Source: Lachnospiraceae bacterium (GTDB lineage: Bacteria; Bacillota; Clostridia; Lachnospirales; Lachnospiraceae). From it: a stretch of 51,522 nucleotides of DNA. The notes below the pieces were generated by a model. That model saw only the letters and a list, made by a program, of their open reading frames with translations, did not search any database and had not been told where the DNA came from. Position 1 is the stretch's first letter. Each line of letters opens with the position of its first letter. This document shows, one piece after another, positions 34,739-44,168 of this stretch. Made by a program: the position numbers and the translations under genes. The stretch lies in contig JAQUWF010000011.1 in the NCBI GenBank assembly GCA_028692975.1, forward strand, positions 1-51,522, read 5' to 3'.

Positions 34739-35752
34739 ATGAAACAGAAGAAGGATCAGGTTTTGGTACGGTATATTGGAAAGCCGGAGAGGGTTGCGGA
34801 TCTTGTCAACGTGAATTGTTTCCGTGGGGAACAGATCATCAGGGCGGAAGATCTGGAGATTTTGTCCGGGGAGAGTAAGAAAATCGTCAAGGATAAGAAT
34901 GGAGCGGTGATTACAATCTCTCGTTTTAGGGATATCCTGCGTGTAATTACAGCGGAGCACATTTTTGTGATTGTGGGGTGTGAGAACCAGATGGAGGTCC
35001 ATTATGCCATGCCGGTGCGTGAGATGTTGTACGATGCACTGAATTATGTGGAGCAGGTGGACCAGTATAAAGCAAAGCATAAGGGCGATAAGGACCTGGT
35101 GACACCGGCTGAATTCTTGTCGGGGATGAAGAAAGAGGATAAGATAAAGCCCGTTATCACATTTTTGCTCTATCATGGGAGCAGGCCGTGGGACGGAAGT
35201 TTGGACCTGCATGGGATGATGGATTTTGGGCCGTATGAGAATCTCAAGGAGTACGTGCCGAATTATAAGATGAATCTGATACAGGTCAATGGGGTGAAAC
35301 ATCCGGAGGTGTATCAGTCGGATCTGAGGGAGTTTTTCGGGGTGATGAAAAATGCTGGCAGCCTGGCGGATCTGGAAGCGTATGTGCAGGAGAATAAGGA
35401 ACGTTTTTGCAGTGTGGAGGAAGATCTGGTGGATACTTTTTCTGAACTGCTGGGGGAAAGGAAAAGACTGCGGATCGTGAAGAATAAGCAGGAAACGGAA
35501 GGAGAGAAGATCGATATGTGTAAGGCTTTTGATGAACTGGAGGAACGTGGAATTAAAAAAGGAATTGTAAAGGGCATTGCAGAGGGAAAAGCAAGCCTGA
35601 TTGCGGTGGTCCGGGCGAAGGTGAATAAAGGAATGAAGGCGCAGGAAATCGCGGAATTGCTTGAGATGGATGAAAAGGAGACGGAGCATATTTGTGATTT
35701 GATCGTGAAATATCCACAGAAGGATGATGTAGGGATTGCTATAGAAATGTAA
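34739..35752 (+). CDS. Rpn-family PD-(D/E)XK nuclease/putative transposase, copy 2
   Basis: Protein of 337 residues, a close paralogue of the product of 8264-9313. It has the same RFRDILRV Asp65 and GCENQ Glu82/Gln84 nuclease residues. It is 12 residues shorter, all of the difference lying in the C-terminal KG-repeat tract (RGIKKGIVKGIAEGKASL). The internal AAGGAG plus in-frame ATG is preserved at the same codon (35516). The leader is conserved; 3' flanking sequence is not. The second envelope operon begins about 190 bp downstream. Confidence 0.85.
   Translation: MKQKKDQVLVRYIGKPERVADLVNVNCFRGEQIIRAEDLEILSGESKKIVKDKNGAVITISRFRDILRVITAEHIFVIVGCENQMEVHYAMPVREMLYDALNYVEQVDQYKAKHKGDKDLVTPAEFLSGMKKEDKIKPVITFLLYHGSRPWDGSLDLHGMMDFGPYENLKEYVPNYKMNLIQVNGVKHPEVYQSDLREFFGVMKNAGSLADLEAYVQENKERFCSVEEDLVDTFSELLGERKRLRIVKNKQETEGEKIDMCKAFDELEERGIKKGIVKGIAEGKASLIAVVRAKVNKGMKAQEIAELLEMDEKETEHICDLIVKYPQKDDVGIAIEM
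35516..35752 (+). CDS. Possible internal small Rpn product (RpnS-like), copy 2
   Basis: In-frame ATG at codon 260 of the second Rpn gene, 11 bases after AAGGAG, giving a 78-residue C-terminal product starting MCKAFDELEERG. The initiation signal and spacing are identical to the first copy although surrounding bases have diverged. Confidence 0.45.
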   Translation: MCKAFDELEERGIKKGIVKGIAEGKASLIAVVRAKVNKGMKAQEIAELLEMDEKETEHICDLIVKYPQKDDVGIAIEM

Positions 35753-35869
35753 AATGGACAGGATGCTCTTTTATGGCTGGTAAATATTTTGCGATTATTG
35801 GCCATTTTGGGGCATTCTGTTTTGGCTGTATGTATTCCCCTGATAAGCGTCCCAGTTTATTCTCATGCA

Positions 35870-35898
35870 TTGCATTTTTCTGCATTTCCATGTATGAT
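35870..35898 (+). promoter_or_regulatory. SigA-type promoter for second envelope operon
   Basis: TTGCAT (35870-35875), 17-bp spacer, TATGAT (35893-35898). Predicted start near 35905, which rules out translation starts further upstream such as 35789. Confidence 0.65.
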
Positions 35899-35938
35899 AA
35901 ACAAAGTGGTTATTTTAATGAGAGGGGCGCACAGTTCT

Positions 35939-36799
35939 GTGCCAAAAAGCAGCATGGAGTTCAAATCCAAATTCCCCAAAATAAATATAGATAAAATCAT
36001 TGGCGCTGCCATTATCTGTGTGGCAGGTCTTTTTTTGCTGCAAACACCCGGCTATGTGGCACCAGAGACGGTGGATGTGTCACAGGGGCTGGCGAAACTG
36101 GAGCAGTTGTCAAAGGCTGATTATACGGAGACGGAGAAAGAGATACAGGACCTGGAGGCGGCCGAGGCAACACAGGAAACGGATGTGCAGGTGGAAGACC
36201 AGGCGGCGGCAGCAATGTCAAAAGGGCAGGAAGATGATTTGTACAATACATTGCAGGTGCGGGGGTATACGCAACTGCAGCAGGATTTTGAGGGCAGTAT
36301 CATACTGGGCGACTCTATGGTAGAAGGACTGGCTGATTATGGATTCCTGCCGGCCACGGAGACGGTATACAAGCGGGGCATCAGTGTAAATAATATTGAA
36401 GATTTGATCCAGACGTCCATAGGGCTGAATCCCAAATGCGTATTTTTCCAGATGGGTATCAATGATATGACGACCTATGAGGGAAATGTAGATGCATTTA
36501 TCGGAGACTATACGCGGAATATCCAGACGTTGCAGCAGGCACTGCCAGAGACGAAGATCTACGTGAATAATATAAACCCCATGCTGCCGGAGGCTTTGGA
36601 AAAAGAACCGGATTTCCAAAACAGGGATGCATATAATGCGGCCATCGTGGCTATGTGCAGTCAGCTGCAGATTACATTCATCGACAATACATCTATTCTG
36701 GAAGGCCATGATGAACTCTACAGCAAGGACGGTATCCACCCGCTGCCGGAGTATTTTCCATACTGGCTGACCCATATGTTAAATGAGGCGGGATTATGA
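35939..36799 (+). CDS. Membrane-anchored SGNH/GDSL hydrolase, operon copy 2
   Basis: Paralogue of the product of 2471-3298, 286 residues from the GTG at 35939. An N-terminal membrane helix (IIGAAIICVAGLFLL), a Glu/Ala/Gln-rich stalk and intact SGNH blocks are present: LGDSMVEG, MGINDM, KDGIHPLPEY. The start is uncertain: GTG 35939 has AGAGGGG 11 bases upstream, ATG 35954 has no ribosome-binding site, and ATG 35918 is close to the predicted transcript start. It overlaps the DUF4358 gene by 4 bp, as in copy 1 (1 bp). Confidence 0.8.
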   Translation: MPKSSMEFKSKFPKINIDKIIGAAIICVAGLFLLQTPGYVAPETVDVSQGLAKLEQLSKADYTETEKEIQDLEAAEATQETDVQVEDQAAAAMSKGQEDDLYNTLQVRGYTQLQQDFEGSIILGDSMVEGLADYGFLPATETVYKRGISVNNIEDLIQTSIGLNPKCVFFQMGINDMTTYEGNVDAFIGDYTRNIQTLQQALPETKIYVNNINPMLPEALEKEPDFQNRDAYNAAIVAMCSQLQITFIDNTSILEGHDELYSKDGIHPLPEYFPYWLTHMLNEAGL

Positions 36800-37275
36800 T
36801 AAAAAAATTGAATGCTGCAAAAGCAATTTTAATTATACTTCTGGCTGTGTTATTATTTTTCATAGGCCGTCCGGAGGTGACAAAGCAGTTGCCCGCAGAG
36901 ATGCTGCAGGCACTCTACGAGCAGGATGCACAGGCGGCGGACATGGTGCAGGGAGATACCCAGGCACTTATGAGGCTATACGGTATAGATGCAGATGATA
37001 TAGGTGCATTTCTGCTCTATTACCCAAAAGCGTCCACAGATGTGGACGAATTGCTGATCCTGCAGACAAAGGACGGAAAGATGGGAACTTACACGGCGTT
37101 AGTTAAGGAACGATTGGCCACCCAGAAAACGGCTTTTGACGGATACGGCATGGAACAGTCGGGACTTCTGGAAAAGAGTAAGGTGGTCGTTTACGGAGAC
37201 TGTCTGTTTTTTGGCGTCTCTGATCAGGTGGGGTTATGGAAAGAAAGATTCCTGTCTGCCATCAAAAAATCCTGA
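36796..37275 (+). CDS. DUF4358 domain protein, operon copy 2
   Basis: Protein of 159 residues with one N-terminal membrane helix (about residues 8-23) and an extracytoplasmic domain like that of 3298-3771. Shared elements are FLLYYPK/VFYYSPD, DVDELLILQ/AVDELLVVK, KTAFDGYG/KQNFDGYG and GLLEKSKV/GLLNQAEV. No enzyme motif is visible. Its second occurrence between SGNH and MBOAT genes strengthens the link to this system. Function unknown. Confidence 0.8.
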   Translation: MIKKLNAAKAILIILLAVLLFFIGRPEVTKQLPAEMLQALYEQDAQAADMVQGDTQALMRLYGIDADDIGAFLLYYPKASTDVDELLILQTKDGKMGTYTALVKERLATQKTAFDGYGMEQSGLLEKSKVVVYGDCLFFGVSDQVGLWKERFLSAIKKS

Positions 37276-37291
37276 TAAGGGAGAATGAAAA

Positions 37292-38682
37292 ATGATATTT
37301 AGCAGCATACTTTTTATATTTTTGTTCCTGCCGGTGGTGCTGGTTCTGTATTACGTGGTACCGCAAAAATTCCAGAATGCGGTACTTCTTTTGGTGAGCA
37401 TTTTTTCTATGCCTGGGGCGAGCCCGTCTATGTGGTGCTCATGATTTTCTCCATTGTGTTCAATTACGTTTTGGGACTGGATATCTCCTGCCGCAGTGAT
37501 GATACAAAAGCGGCAAAACGCAGTTTGATCTTTGCCGTGGTGGTCAATCTGTTTATTTTATGTTTCTTTAAATATTATGGATTCCTTGTGGATACGGTAA
37601 ATGGTATTTTTCGTACCACATTTTCTTATAAGGCATTGCCGCTGCCCATCGGTATTTCTTTTTATACCTTTCAGACCATGTCTTATGTAATCGATGTATA
37701 TAAGAAGAAAGTCACAGTGCAGGAAAATATTGTGAAATTCGGTGTGTACGTGTCCATGTTCCCACAGCTGATCGCAGGCCCCATCGTGCGCTATGTGGAT
37801 ATAGGCCGGCAGCTGGACCGCCGGATATTTTCCGGTGAAATGTTCGAGCAGGGCTGTGAAAGATTTATCCGGGGACTGGGAAAAAAGGTGCTTCTGGCCA
37901 ACAGTATGGGGAAACTTTTCGAGACATTACATGCATTGCCGGAGGGCCAGACGACGACTATTCTGGCTTGGCTTTGTGTGCTGGCGTATACGTTCCAGAT
38001 TTATTTTGATTTCAGCGGTTATTCGGATATGGCTATGGGGCTGGGGCATATGTTTGGATTCCATTTTCCGAAGAACTTTGATTATCCATACCAGTCTAAG
38101 AGCATTACGGAATTCTGGCGCAGGTGGCATATTTCCCTCAGCACCTGGTTCCGGGAATATGTGTATATTCCCCTGGGTGGCAACCGGGTATCTGTGAAGC
38201 GCCATGTGATCAATCTTTTGATCGTGTGGATGCTCACCGGACTCTGGCACGGCGCCAGCTGGAATTTTGTTTTCTGGGGAATGTATTACGGCATTCTTTT
38301 GATATTGGAAAAATATGTGATTGGAAAATATCTGGAAAAACTGCCCTCCTGGCTGCAGGGTATCTACAGCATCGTGCTGGTCATGATCGGCTGGGTATTT
38401 TTCTTCAGTGGAACCATGCAGGGAGCAGGCGCGACCCTGGAGGCTATGTTTCGTTTTGATCATGGCGTATGGAATGGACATACCTTTTATTATCTCAAGG
38501 AAAATCTGATTTTACTCCTGATCTGTATGCTCGCTTCACGCCGACAATTATACGTGTGGTACTGCAGGGCGACTGCAAACAGCAAAGTCCTGGCGGCGCT
38601 GGTACATATCATCATTTTTGTGCTGTGCATTGCGTTTTTGGTATATGATACCTACAATCCATTTTTGTATTTCAGATTTTAG
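37292..38682 (+). pseudogene. Frameshifted MBOAT O-acyltransferase, copy 2
   Basis: The reading frame opens at ATG 37292 with MIFSSILFIFLFLPVV, matching copy 1. It shifts at a run of six T (37401-37406) where copy 1 aligns only if seven T are present, and stops shortly after. From about 37407 the other frame encodes the rest: YAWGEPVYVVLMIF, PIGISFYTFQ, WRRWH, REYVYIPLGGNR and LTGLWHGASWNF with the catalytic His, to the same C-terminus YNPFLYFRF. Adding one T restores a full protein of about 463 residues. Either a recent inactivation, slippage-based on/off switching, or a sequencing error. An internal start at 37432 would lack the first two membrane segments. Confidence 0.85.
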
Positions 38683-38693
38683 AGGTTATGTAT

Positions 38694-39839
38694 ATGGAAA
38701 AGAAGAAGAAAACCGGAAAAACCTTTCGGGCGTTGACCGCCTGTTCGGTCATGGGAATCGTTGGGGTGCTGATGTTTGCCGGTCTGATCGGGGAAGAAAA
38801 AACATTCTCCGATCAGGAGAATCGTACGCTGCAGACCAGCCCGGACATTACGGTGGCGGGGGTGTTGGACGGTTCTTATGAGACGGCTTATGAGAATTAC
38901 CAGAATGATCAGTTCCCTTTCCGGAATCAATGGATCTATCTGAAAAGCACCGTAGAGAAAATGCTGGGAAAGACGGAGGCAAACGGAGTCTTCCTGGGGG
39001 CGGATGATTATCTACTGGAAAATTTTGAAAAACAGCCAGAGGCAGACTACGCCAAGACTATGGAAGCTTTGAAGAATTTTTCGAAGACTAATGAGAATCT
39101 GCAGCAGTACTTCCTTTTGGTGCCCAATGCGGTGAATATATATGCAGACCGTCTGCCTATGGGTGCGCCGGTGGGAGATCAGGACCAGGCCATGGACGTA
39201 TTTGCCGCGGATCTGACCCAGACCTCCATCCAGAATGTGGATATACGGGAACTTTTTCGGGACAACACAGACACGCAGCTGTACTACCGCATGGATCATC
39301 ATTGGACAACAGATGCCGCCCGTCTGGCCTTTGATCCGCTTGCCCAGAGCATGGGGATAGAACCAGAGAAGACAGCATTTGAGCGAATTCTCGTAAGTGA
39401 TGATTTTGTGGGTACGCTGGCGGCAAAGAGTGGATTTCATACAAATCAGAAGGATGCCATAGCCATCTATACACCCAAGGACGGTCTGGACGTGGTCGTT
39501 ACTTATGTGGAGGAGCAGAAGAAGACGGGTACTTTCTATAATAAAGAGAAACTGGAGACCAAAGATCAGTATGCTATGTTTCTGGACGGCAATCACGCAG
39601 AGATCCGCATCCAGACACCGGCAGCGGAAGACAGGCGGCTGCTGGTATTAAAAGATTCCTACGCTAATTGCATGATTCCTTTTCTGGCACCATATTATCG
39701 CGAGATCGTGGTGGTGGATCCGCGCTACTATTATGGCAAGCTGCAGGAACTGATCCAGGCGGAGGAGATCGATCAGATACTGTTTCTGTATAATGCGAAT
39801 ACATTTTTTATGGATCGGAGTCTCAAAAATATAAAGTAG
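38694..39839 (+). CDS. DHHW family (AlgJ/AlgX-like) protein, copy 2
   Basis: Extracytoplasmic protein of 381 residues, paralogue of the product of 5207-6391. N-terminal anchor (about residues 14-33), SDQENRTLQ, YQNDQFPFRNQW, YRMDHHWTT (catalytic DHHW) and LKDSYANCMIPFLAPYY (candidate nucleophile Ser) are all kept. So this gene is intact although the MBOAT gene before it is shifted. The ATG at 38694 is 8 bases after AGAGG; the ATG at 38688 is only 2 bases away. Confidence 0.85.
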   Translation: MEKKKKTGKTFRALTACSVMGIVGVLMFAGLIGEEKTFSDQENRTLQTSPDITVAGVLDGSYETAYENYQNDQFPFRNQWIYLKSTVEKMLGKTEANGVFLGADDYLLENFEKQPEADYAKTMEALKNFSKTNENLQQYFLLVPNAVNIYADRLPMGAPVGDQDQAMDVFAADLTQTSIQNVDIRELFRDNTDTQLYYRMDHHWTTDAARLAFDPLAQSMGIEPEKTAFERILVSDDFVGTLAAKSGFHTNQKDAIAIYTPKDGLDVVVTYVEEQKKTGTFYNKEKLETKDQYAMFLDGNHAEIRIQTPAAEDRRLLVLKDSYANCMIPFLAPYYREIVVVDPRYYYGKLQELIQAEEIDQILFLYNANTFFMDRSLKNIK

Positions 39840-39842
39840 TGT

Positions 39843-39871
39843 TTGACAAAAAAGAAATCGCCTGTTATTAT
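39843..39871 (+). promoter_or_regulatory. Near-consensus promoter for glnA
   Basis: TTGACA (39843-39848), 17-bp spacer, TATTAT (39866-39871), right after the preceding stop codon. Predicted start near 39878. Confidence 0.8.
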
Positions 39872-39883
39872 TTAAAACAGGAC

Positions 39884-39918
39884 AAAGGGGTGCTGAATAT
39901 ATTCATGCACCCCTTTTT
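39884..39918 (+). terminator. Terminator hairpin inside glnA leader
   Basis: A perfect 10-bp stem (AAAGGGGTGC at 39884-39893 with 39907-39916) followed by TTTTT. It lies downstream of the glnA promoter and upstream of the gene, so it acts as an attenuator, or else ends a very short transcript or the upstream operon. Confidence 0.75.
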
Positions 39919-39966
39919 GATTTTGAATTTTCTTTTTGGGAGCGTTGTTTGAGAAGGAGAGAGATT

Positions 39967-41298
39967 ATGTCGAAATACACACGGGAAGACATATTACAGA
40001 TTGTAGAAGATGAGGATGTTGAGTTTATTCGTCTGCAGTTTACGGATATGTTTGGTATGATGAAAAATATGGCGATCACATCCAGCCAGTTGGAAAAGGC
40101 ATTGAGCAATAACTGTATGTTTGATGGGTCTGCCATCGAAGGCTTTGTGCGCATGGAGGAATCGGATATGTATCTGTATCCGGATCTGGATTCTTTTGAG
40201 ATATTTCCATGGCGTCCCCAGGACGGCAAGGTGGCACGTCTGATCTGTGACGTGTACAAGGCGGACCGCCAGCCTTTCGAGGGTGATCCACGTTATATAT
40301 TAAAGAAAGTCCTGCAGGAAGCGGCGGATATGGGTTATCAGTTTGACGTGGGACCGGAATGCGAATTCTTCCTGTTCCATACGGATGATGACGGTATGCC
40401 GACTACGATCACCCATGAGAAGGCAGGCTATTTTGATCTGGGTCCGGTGGATCTTGGCGAGAACGCGAGACGTGATATGGTGCTGACGCTGGAGGATATG
40501 GATTTTGATATTGAATCCTCTCATCATGAAGTAGCACCGGCACAGCATGAGATTGATTTTAAATACGATGAGGCATTAAAGACAGCCGATAATATCATGA
40601 CATTCAAATTGGCTGTAAAGACCATCGCCAAACGGCATGGCCTTCACGCTACCTTTATGCCGAAGCCGAAATACGGTGTGGCGGGTTCCGGTATGCATAT
40701 TAATATGTCACTGTCCAAGGATGGTAAAAATATCTTTGCAGACACACAAGGTGAACTGGGGCTGAGTAAAGAAGCGTATTATTTTATCGGTGGTATCATG
40801 AAACATATTCAGGGAATGGCCGCTGTGACCAATCCTCTGGTTAATTCTTACAAGCGCCTTGTTCCGGGCTTTGAGGCTCCGGTGTACGTGGCATGGTCTG
40901 CGAAAAACAGAAGTCCTCTGGTGCGCGTTCCGGCTGCCAGAGGCACTGAGACCAGGATCGAACTGCGCTGCCCGGATCCGGCTGCGAATCCTTATATTAC
41001 GCTGGCCCTCTGTCTGGCAGCAGGACTGGACGGCATCCGCAATCAGACCATGCCACCAGCCAGCATAAATGCTAATATCTTCGCTATGACCGAGGAAGAA
41101 AAGCAGGAGCAGGGTATTGAGTCTCTTCCGGCGAATCTGCTGCAGGCTGTGGAGAAAATGGAAAAAGATTTCTTCGTTCAGGAAGTATTGGGAAGACAGT
41201 TTGCCGATACTTATATTGAAGCGAAGAAGGAGGAATGGAAAAACTACACGACTCAGGTCACGGACTGGGAGATCGATGAGTATCTATATAAGATTTAA
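39967..41298 (+). CDS. glnA: Glutamine synthetase type I
   Basis: Cytosolic enzyme of 443 residues making glutamine from glutamate, ammonia and ATP. It has [34 protein letters not shown] (the D50-type loop), [35 protein letters not shown] and [21 protein letters not shown]. Length is that of the GSI-alpha class, which lacks the adenylylation loop. ATG 39967 is 7 bases after AAGGAG. The leader has an attenuator-like hairpin, and the next gene encodes an ANTAR regulator. Confidence 0.97.
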   Translation: MSKYTREDILQIVEDEDVEFIRLQFTDMFGMMKNMAITSSQLEKALSNNCMFDGSAIEGFVRMEESDMYLYPDLDSFEIFPWRPQDGKVARLICDVYKADRQPFEGDPRYILKKVLQEAADMGYQFDVGPECEFFLFHTDDDGMPTTITHEKAGYFDLGPVDLGENARRDMVLTLEDMDFDIESSHHEVAPAQHEIDFKYDEALKTADNIMTFKLAVKTIAKRHGLHATFMPKPKYGVAGSGMHINMSLSKDGKNIFADTQGELGLSKEAYYFIGGIMKHIQGMAAVTNPLVNSYKRLVPGFEAPVYVAWSAKNRSPLVRVPAARGTETRIELRCPDPAANPYITLALCLAAGLDGIRNQTMPPASINANIFAMTEEEKQEQGIESLPANLLQAVEKMEKDFFVQEVLGRQFADTYIEAKKEEWKNYTTQVTDWEIDEYLYKI

Positions 41299-41350
41299 TG
41301 CTTCTATAATAATGGATAACTATTGATGACATTATGTAGGAGGCGTATGT

Positions 41351-41899
41351 ATGGGTGGAATTGTAGTAGTTTTCCCAAAGATGGAAGACGCAAAAGCAAT
41401 CCGTAATCTTCTCGTACGCCATGGTTTTAACGTAACGGCAACCTGCAGCAGTGGAGCCTCGGCTCTCCAGGCAGCAGATAATTTGTCGAGTGGTATCGTT
41501 GTATGTGGATATCGATTTTCGGATATGTTATACTCGAATCTGCGAGCAGATCTGCCCAGGGGCTTTGAAATGCTTCTGGTAGCGTCAACCAGAGTGATCG
41601 GTGACATAAAAGGCAGCAATCTGCCGTGCATTACCATGCCGCTTAAAGTACAGGATCTGATCGATACGCTGAATATGATGGAGCGCAATATCATCAGGCG
41701 CAAGAAGCGGGAGCGGCTCAAGCCAAAGACCCGCAATCCGGAAGAGCAGGCAATCCTTTCGGAGGCAAAGAAGATCCTGATGAGCAGAAATAACATGTCA
41801 GAAGAGGAAGCGCACCGCTATATACAAAAAACCAGCATGGACAGTGGCAACCCATTGGTTGAGACTGCCGAGATGATAATAACAATTATGCATGCCTAG
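41351..41899 (+). CDS. ANTAR-domain RNA-binding regulator with degenerate receiver
   Basis: Regulator of 182 residues. The N-terminal half resembles a receiver (GIVVVFPKMEDAKAIRNLLVRHGF) but lacks the acidic pair and has VVCGYRF where the phospho-acceptor Asp is expected. The C-terminal ANTAR domain (about residues 120-180) has EAKKILMSRNNMSEEEAHRYIQKTSMD followed by the ETAEMI helix. ANTAR proteins prevent transcription termination by binding paired hairpins in leaders. Encoded 52 bp after glnA with its own AGGAGG, it is probably a nitrogen-responsive antiterminator; the partner signal sensor is not visible. Confidence 0.88.
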   Translation: MGGIVVVFPKMEDAKAIRNLLVRHGFNVTATCSSGASALQAADNLSSGIVVCGYRFSDMLYSNLRADLPRGFEMLLVASTRVIGDIKGSNLPCITMPLKVQDLIDTLNMMERNIIRRKKRERLKPKTRNPEEQAILSEAKKILMSRNNMSEEEAHRYIQKTSMDSGNPLVETAEMIITIMHA

Positions 41900-41908
41900 G
41901 AGGATATC

Positions 41909-42742
41909 ATGAAATTTACGAAAATGCATGGGATAGGGAATGATTATGTCTATGTAAACTGTCTGCAGGAAACTGTTGCAGACCCCAATGAAACAGCAAA
42001 AAAAGTAAGTGACCGCCATTTCGGTGTCGGCTCTGACGGATTGATACTCATCAAACCATCGGACAAGGCGGATTTTGAGATGGATATGTATAACGCGGAT
42101 GGCTCTCAGGGAGCCATGTGCGGAAATGGTATCCGCTGTGTGGCAAAGTATGTATATGACTACGGCCTCACCGACAAAACAACTATATCTATCGATACGA
42201 AAAGTGGTACCAAATATGTGGACCTGACCGTGGAAGACGGCAAGGTCAAATTGGTAAAGGTCAATATGGGAACGCCGGTGATCAAGGCTTCCGACATACC
42301 GATCGTTGCCGATGTGGAAGAAGTGATCGATGTGCCTATCGAGGTGGAAGGACAGATATACCGTATGACCGGTGTATCCATGGGCAACCCCCACGCTGTA
42401 GTATATATCAATGATGTGCAGGGCCTTGATATTGAAAAGACCGGGCCGTTGTTTGAGCATCATTCCTGTTTCCCGGATCGCGTGAACACGGAATTCTGCC
42501 GGGTGATCGATGAGAACACGGTGGAGATGCGCGTGTGGGAGCGGGGATCGGGAGAGACTTTGGCCTGCGGAACCGGGGCCTGCGCCGTAGCGGTGGCATC
42601 AATCCTGAATGGCTATACAAAAGAAGAAGTCACCGTCCGACTCCTGGGTGGAGACCTGAAGATCTTCTGGGACCGGGATGCGAATCTGGTCTATATGACT
42701 GGCCCGGCGACCACCGTATTCGACGGTGAATGGTTCGAATAA
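41909..42742 (+). CDS. dapF: Diaminopimelate epimerase
   Basis: Cofactor-independent epimerase of 277 residues converting LL- to meso-diaminopimelate for lysine and peptidoglycan. It has [13 protein letters not shown], the first catalytic Cys in [12 protein letters not shown] and the second in [11 protein letters not shown]. It starts 9 bp after the ANTAR gene and is followed by dapL, which supplies its substrate. Confidence 0.96.
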   Translation: MKFTKMHGIGNDYVYVNCLQETVADPNETAKKVSDRHFGVGSDGLILIKPSDKADFEMDMYNADGSQGAMCGNGIRCVAKYVYDYGLTDKTTISIDTKSGTKYVDLTVEDGKVKLVKVNMGTPVIKASDIPIVADVEEVIDVPIEVEGQIYRMTGVSMGNPHAVVYINDVQGLDIEKTGPLFEHHSCFPDRVNTEFCRVIDENTVEMRVWERGSGETLACGTGACAVAVASILNGYTKEEVTVRLLGGDLKIFWDRDANLVYMTGPATTVFDGEWFE

Positions 42743-42758
42743 GAGGAGGACGAGAAAC

Positions 42759-43973
42759 ATGTTTAAAGTAAATGACAATTATTTAAAACTTCCGGGTAGT
42801 TACCTGTTTTCCAATATCGCAAAAAAAGTGGCTGCTTTCACGGAAGCCAATCCAGAGGCAAAGATCATTCGCCTTGGCATCGGCGATGTGACCCAGCCCC
42901 TGGCCCCGGCTATCATCGGCTCCCTGCATAGCGCAGTGGATGAGATGGCAGCGGCAGAGACCTTCCACGGCTATGCCCCGGATCTTGGCTATGAATTCTT
43001 AAGAAGCGCCATCGCAAAGAATGATTACGCGGACCGCGGCTGTGATATCGCAGCCGATGAGATATTCGTTTCTGACGGAGCAAAATGTGATTCGGGCAAT
43101 ATTCAGGAGATCTTTTCCGTGGATAATAAGATCGCTGTCTGCGATCCGGTCTACCCGGTTTATGTGGACACCAACGTCATGGCAGGAAGAACCGGCACCT
43201 ACGATCCGGCAAAAGAGACCTGGAGTGACGTGATCTACATGCCATGTACCGAAGAGAACAATTTTGCCCCGGAGCTGCCAAAAGAGATACCGGATATTAT
43301 CTATCTGTGCTTCCCAAACAATCCAACCGGGTCCACCATCACCAAAACCCAGCTGCAGGAATGGGTCGATTACGCCAACAAAGTGGGTGCAGTGATTATC
43401 TATGACGCAGCCTATGAGGCTTATATTTCAGAGGATAATGTACCCCATTCCATCTATGAATGTGAAGGTGCAAGAAGCTGCGCCATCGAGCTGCGCAGCT
43501 TCTCCAAAAATGCCGGATTTACCGGAACCAGACTTGGATTCACCGTGATTCCCAAGGACTTAAAGAGCGGAGATGTCATGCTTCATTCCCTGTGGGCCCG
43601 CCGTCACGGCACCAAATACAACGGAGCCCCCTACATCATCCAGAGAGCCGGAGAAGCCGTATACTCCGACGCAGGCAAAGCCCAGTTAAAAGAACAGGTT
43701 GCCTACTACATGAAAAATGCCAAAACCATCTACGAAGGACTCAAAGGTGCCGGCTACACCGTATCCGGTGGCGTAAATGCTCCCTACATCTGGCTGAAAA
43801 CTCCAGAAAACATGACCTCCTGGGAATTCTTCGATTACTTGCTCCATAAAGCCAACGTAGTAGGAACCCCCGGCTCCGGCTTCGGCCCCAGCGGAGAAGG
43901 CTACTTCCGCCTGACCGCCTTCGGTTCCTATGAGAATACCGTAGCTGCTATAGAGAGAATCAAGGCATTATAA
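42759..43973 (+). CDS. dapL: LL-diaminopimelate aminotransferase
   Basis: PLP enzyme of 404 residues turning tetrahydrodipicolinate directly into LL-diaminopimelate. It has [48 protein letters not shown] and the PLP Lys in [22 protein letters not shown] 42759 has GAGGAGG nine bases upstream; an in-frame ATG at 42726 lies inside dapF. The last third uses markedly more C-ending codons than the rest of the window. Confidence 0.95.
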   Translation: MFKVNDNYLKLPGSYLFSNIAKKVAAFTEANPEAKIIRLGIGDVTQPLAPAIIGSLHSAVDEMAAAETFHGYAPDLGYEFLRSAIAKNDYADRGCDIAADEIFVSDGAKCDSGNIQEIFSVDNKIAVCDPVYPVYVDTNVMAGRTGTYDPAKETWSDVIYMPCTEENNFAPELPKEIPDIIYLCFPNNPTGSTITKTQLQEWVDYANKVGAVIIYDAAYEAYISEDNVPHSIYECEGARSCAIELRSFSKNAGFTGTRLGFTVIPKDLKSGDVMLHSLWARRHGTKYNGAPYIIQRAGEAVYSDAGKAQLKEQVAYYMKNAKTIYEGLKGAGYTVSGGVNAPYIWLKTPENMTSWEFFDYLLHKANVVGTPGSGFGPSGEGYFRLTAFGSYENTVAAIERIKAL

Positions 43974-44003
43974 AACAGTGCGTTAACTTGGAGACTGTGA
44001 GGC

Positions 44004-44149
44004 AGCTGGCGTTATATAGTACGTTTCATGACGCGCTCTCGCTCCGGCAAAAACGTAGCGGTACTAAGAACACCGAGCCAGTAAACTGTCCCGGTGTCCT
44101 AAGGACCGACGTTTTTGAGGGTCATGAAACGTACTATATAACGCCAGCT
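44004..44149. repeat. 146-nt near-continuous palindrome (MITE-like or structured RNA)
   Basis: A perfect 29-bp inverted repeat (44004-44032 with 44121-44149) encloses further nested pairing: 44048-44056 with 44109-44117 (9 bp), 44059-44062 with 44105-44108, 44070-44075 with 44092-44097, and CAGT/ACTG at the tip. No coding sequence and no clear target-site duplication were seen. Confidence 0.7.
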
Positions 44150-44168
44150 ACCCAGAAGTTTTCCAACG

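Noticed and set aside
34679-35689. Long open frame (336 codons) on the minus strand
   Set aside because: Antisense to the second Rpn gene, His/Leu-rich composition, no ribosome-binding site or family pattern; a shadow of the plus-strand gene.
35789-35938. Longer N-terminus for the second SGNH hydrolase
   Set aside because: This part would precede or overlap the predicted promoter at 35870-35898, lacks a ribosome-binding site and has no counterpart in the paralogue.
39872-39966. Classic ANTAR two-hairpin target in the glnA leader
   Set aside because: There is room for only one stem before the terminator and no hexanucleotide loops with the conserved A and G positions were found.
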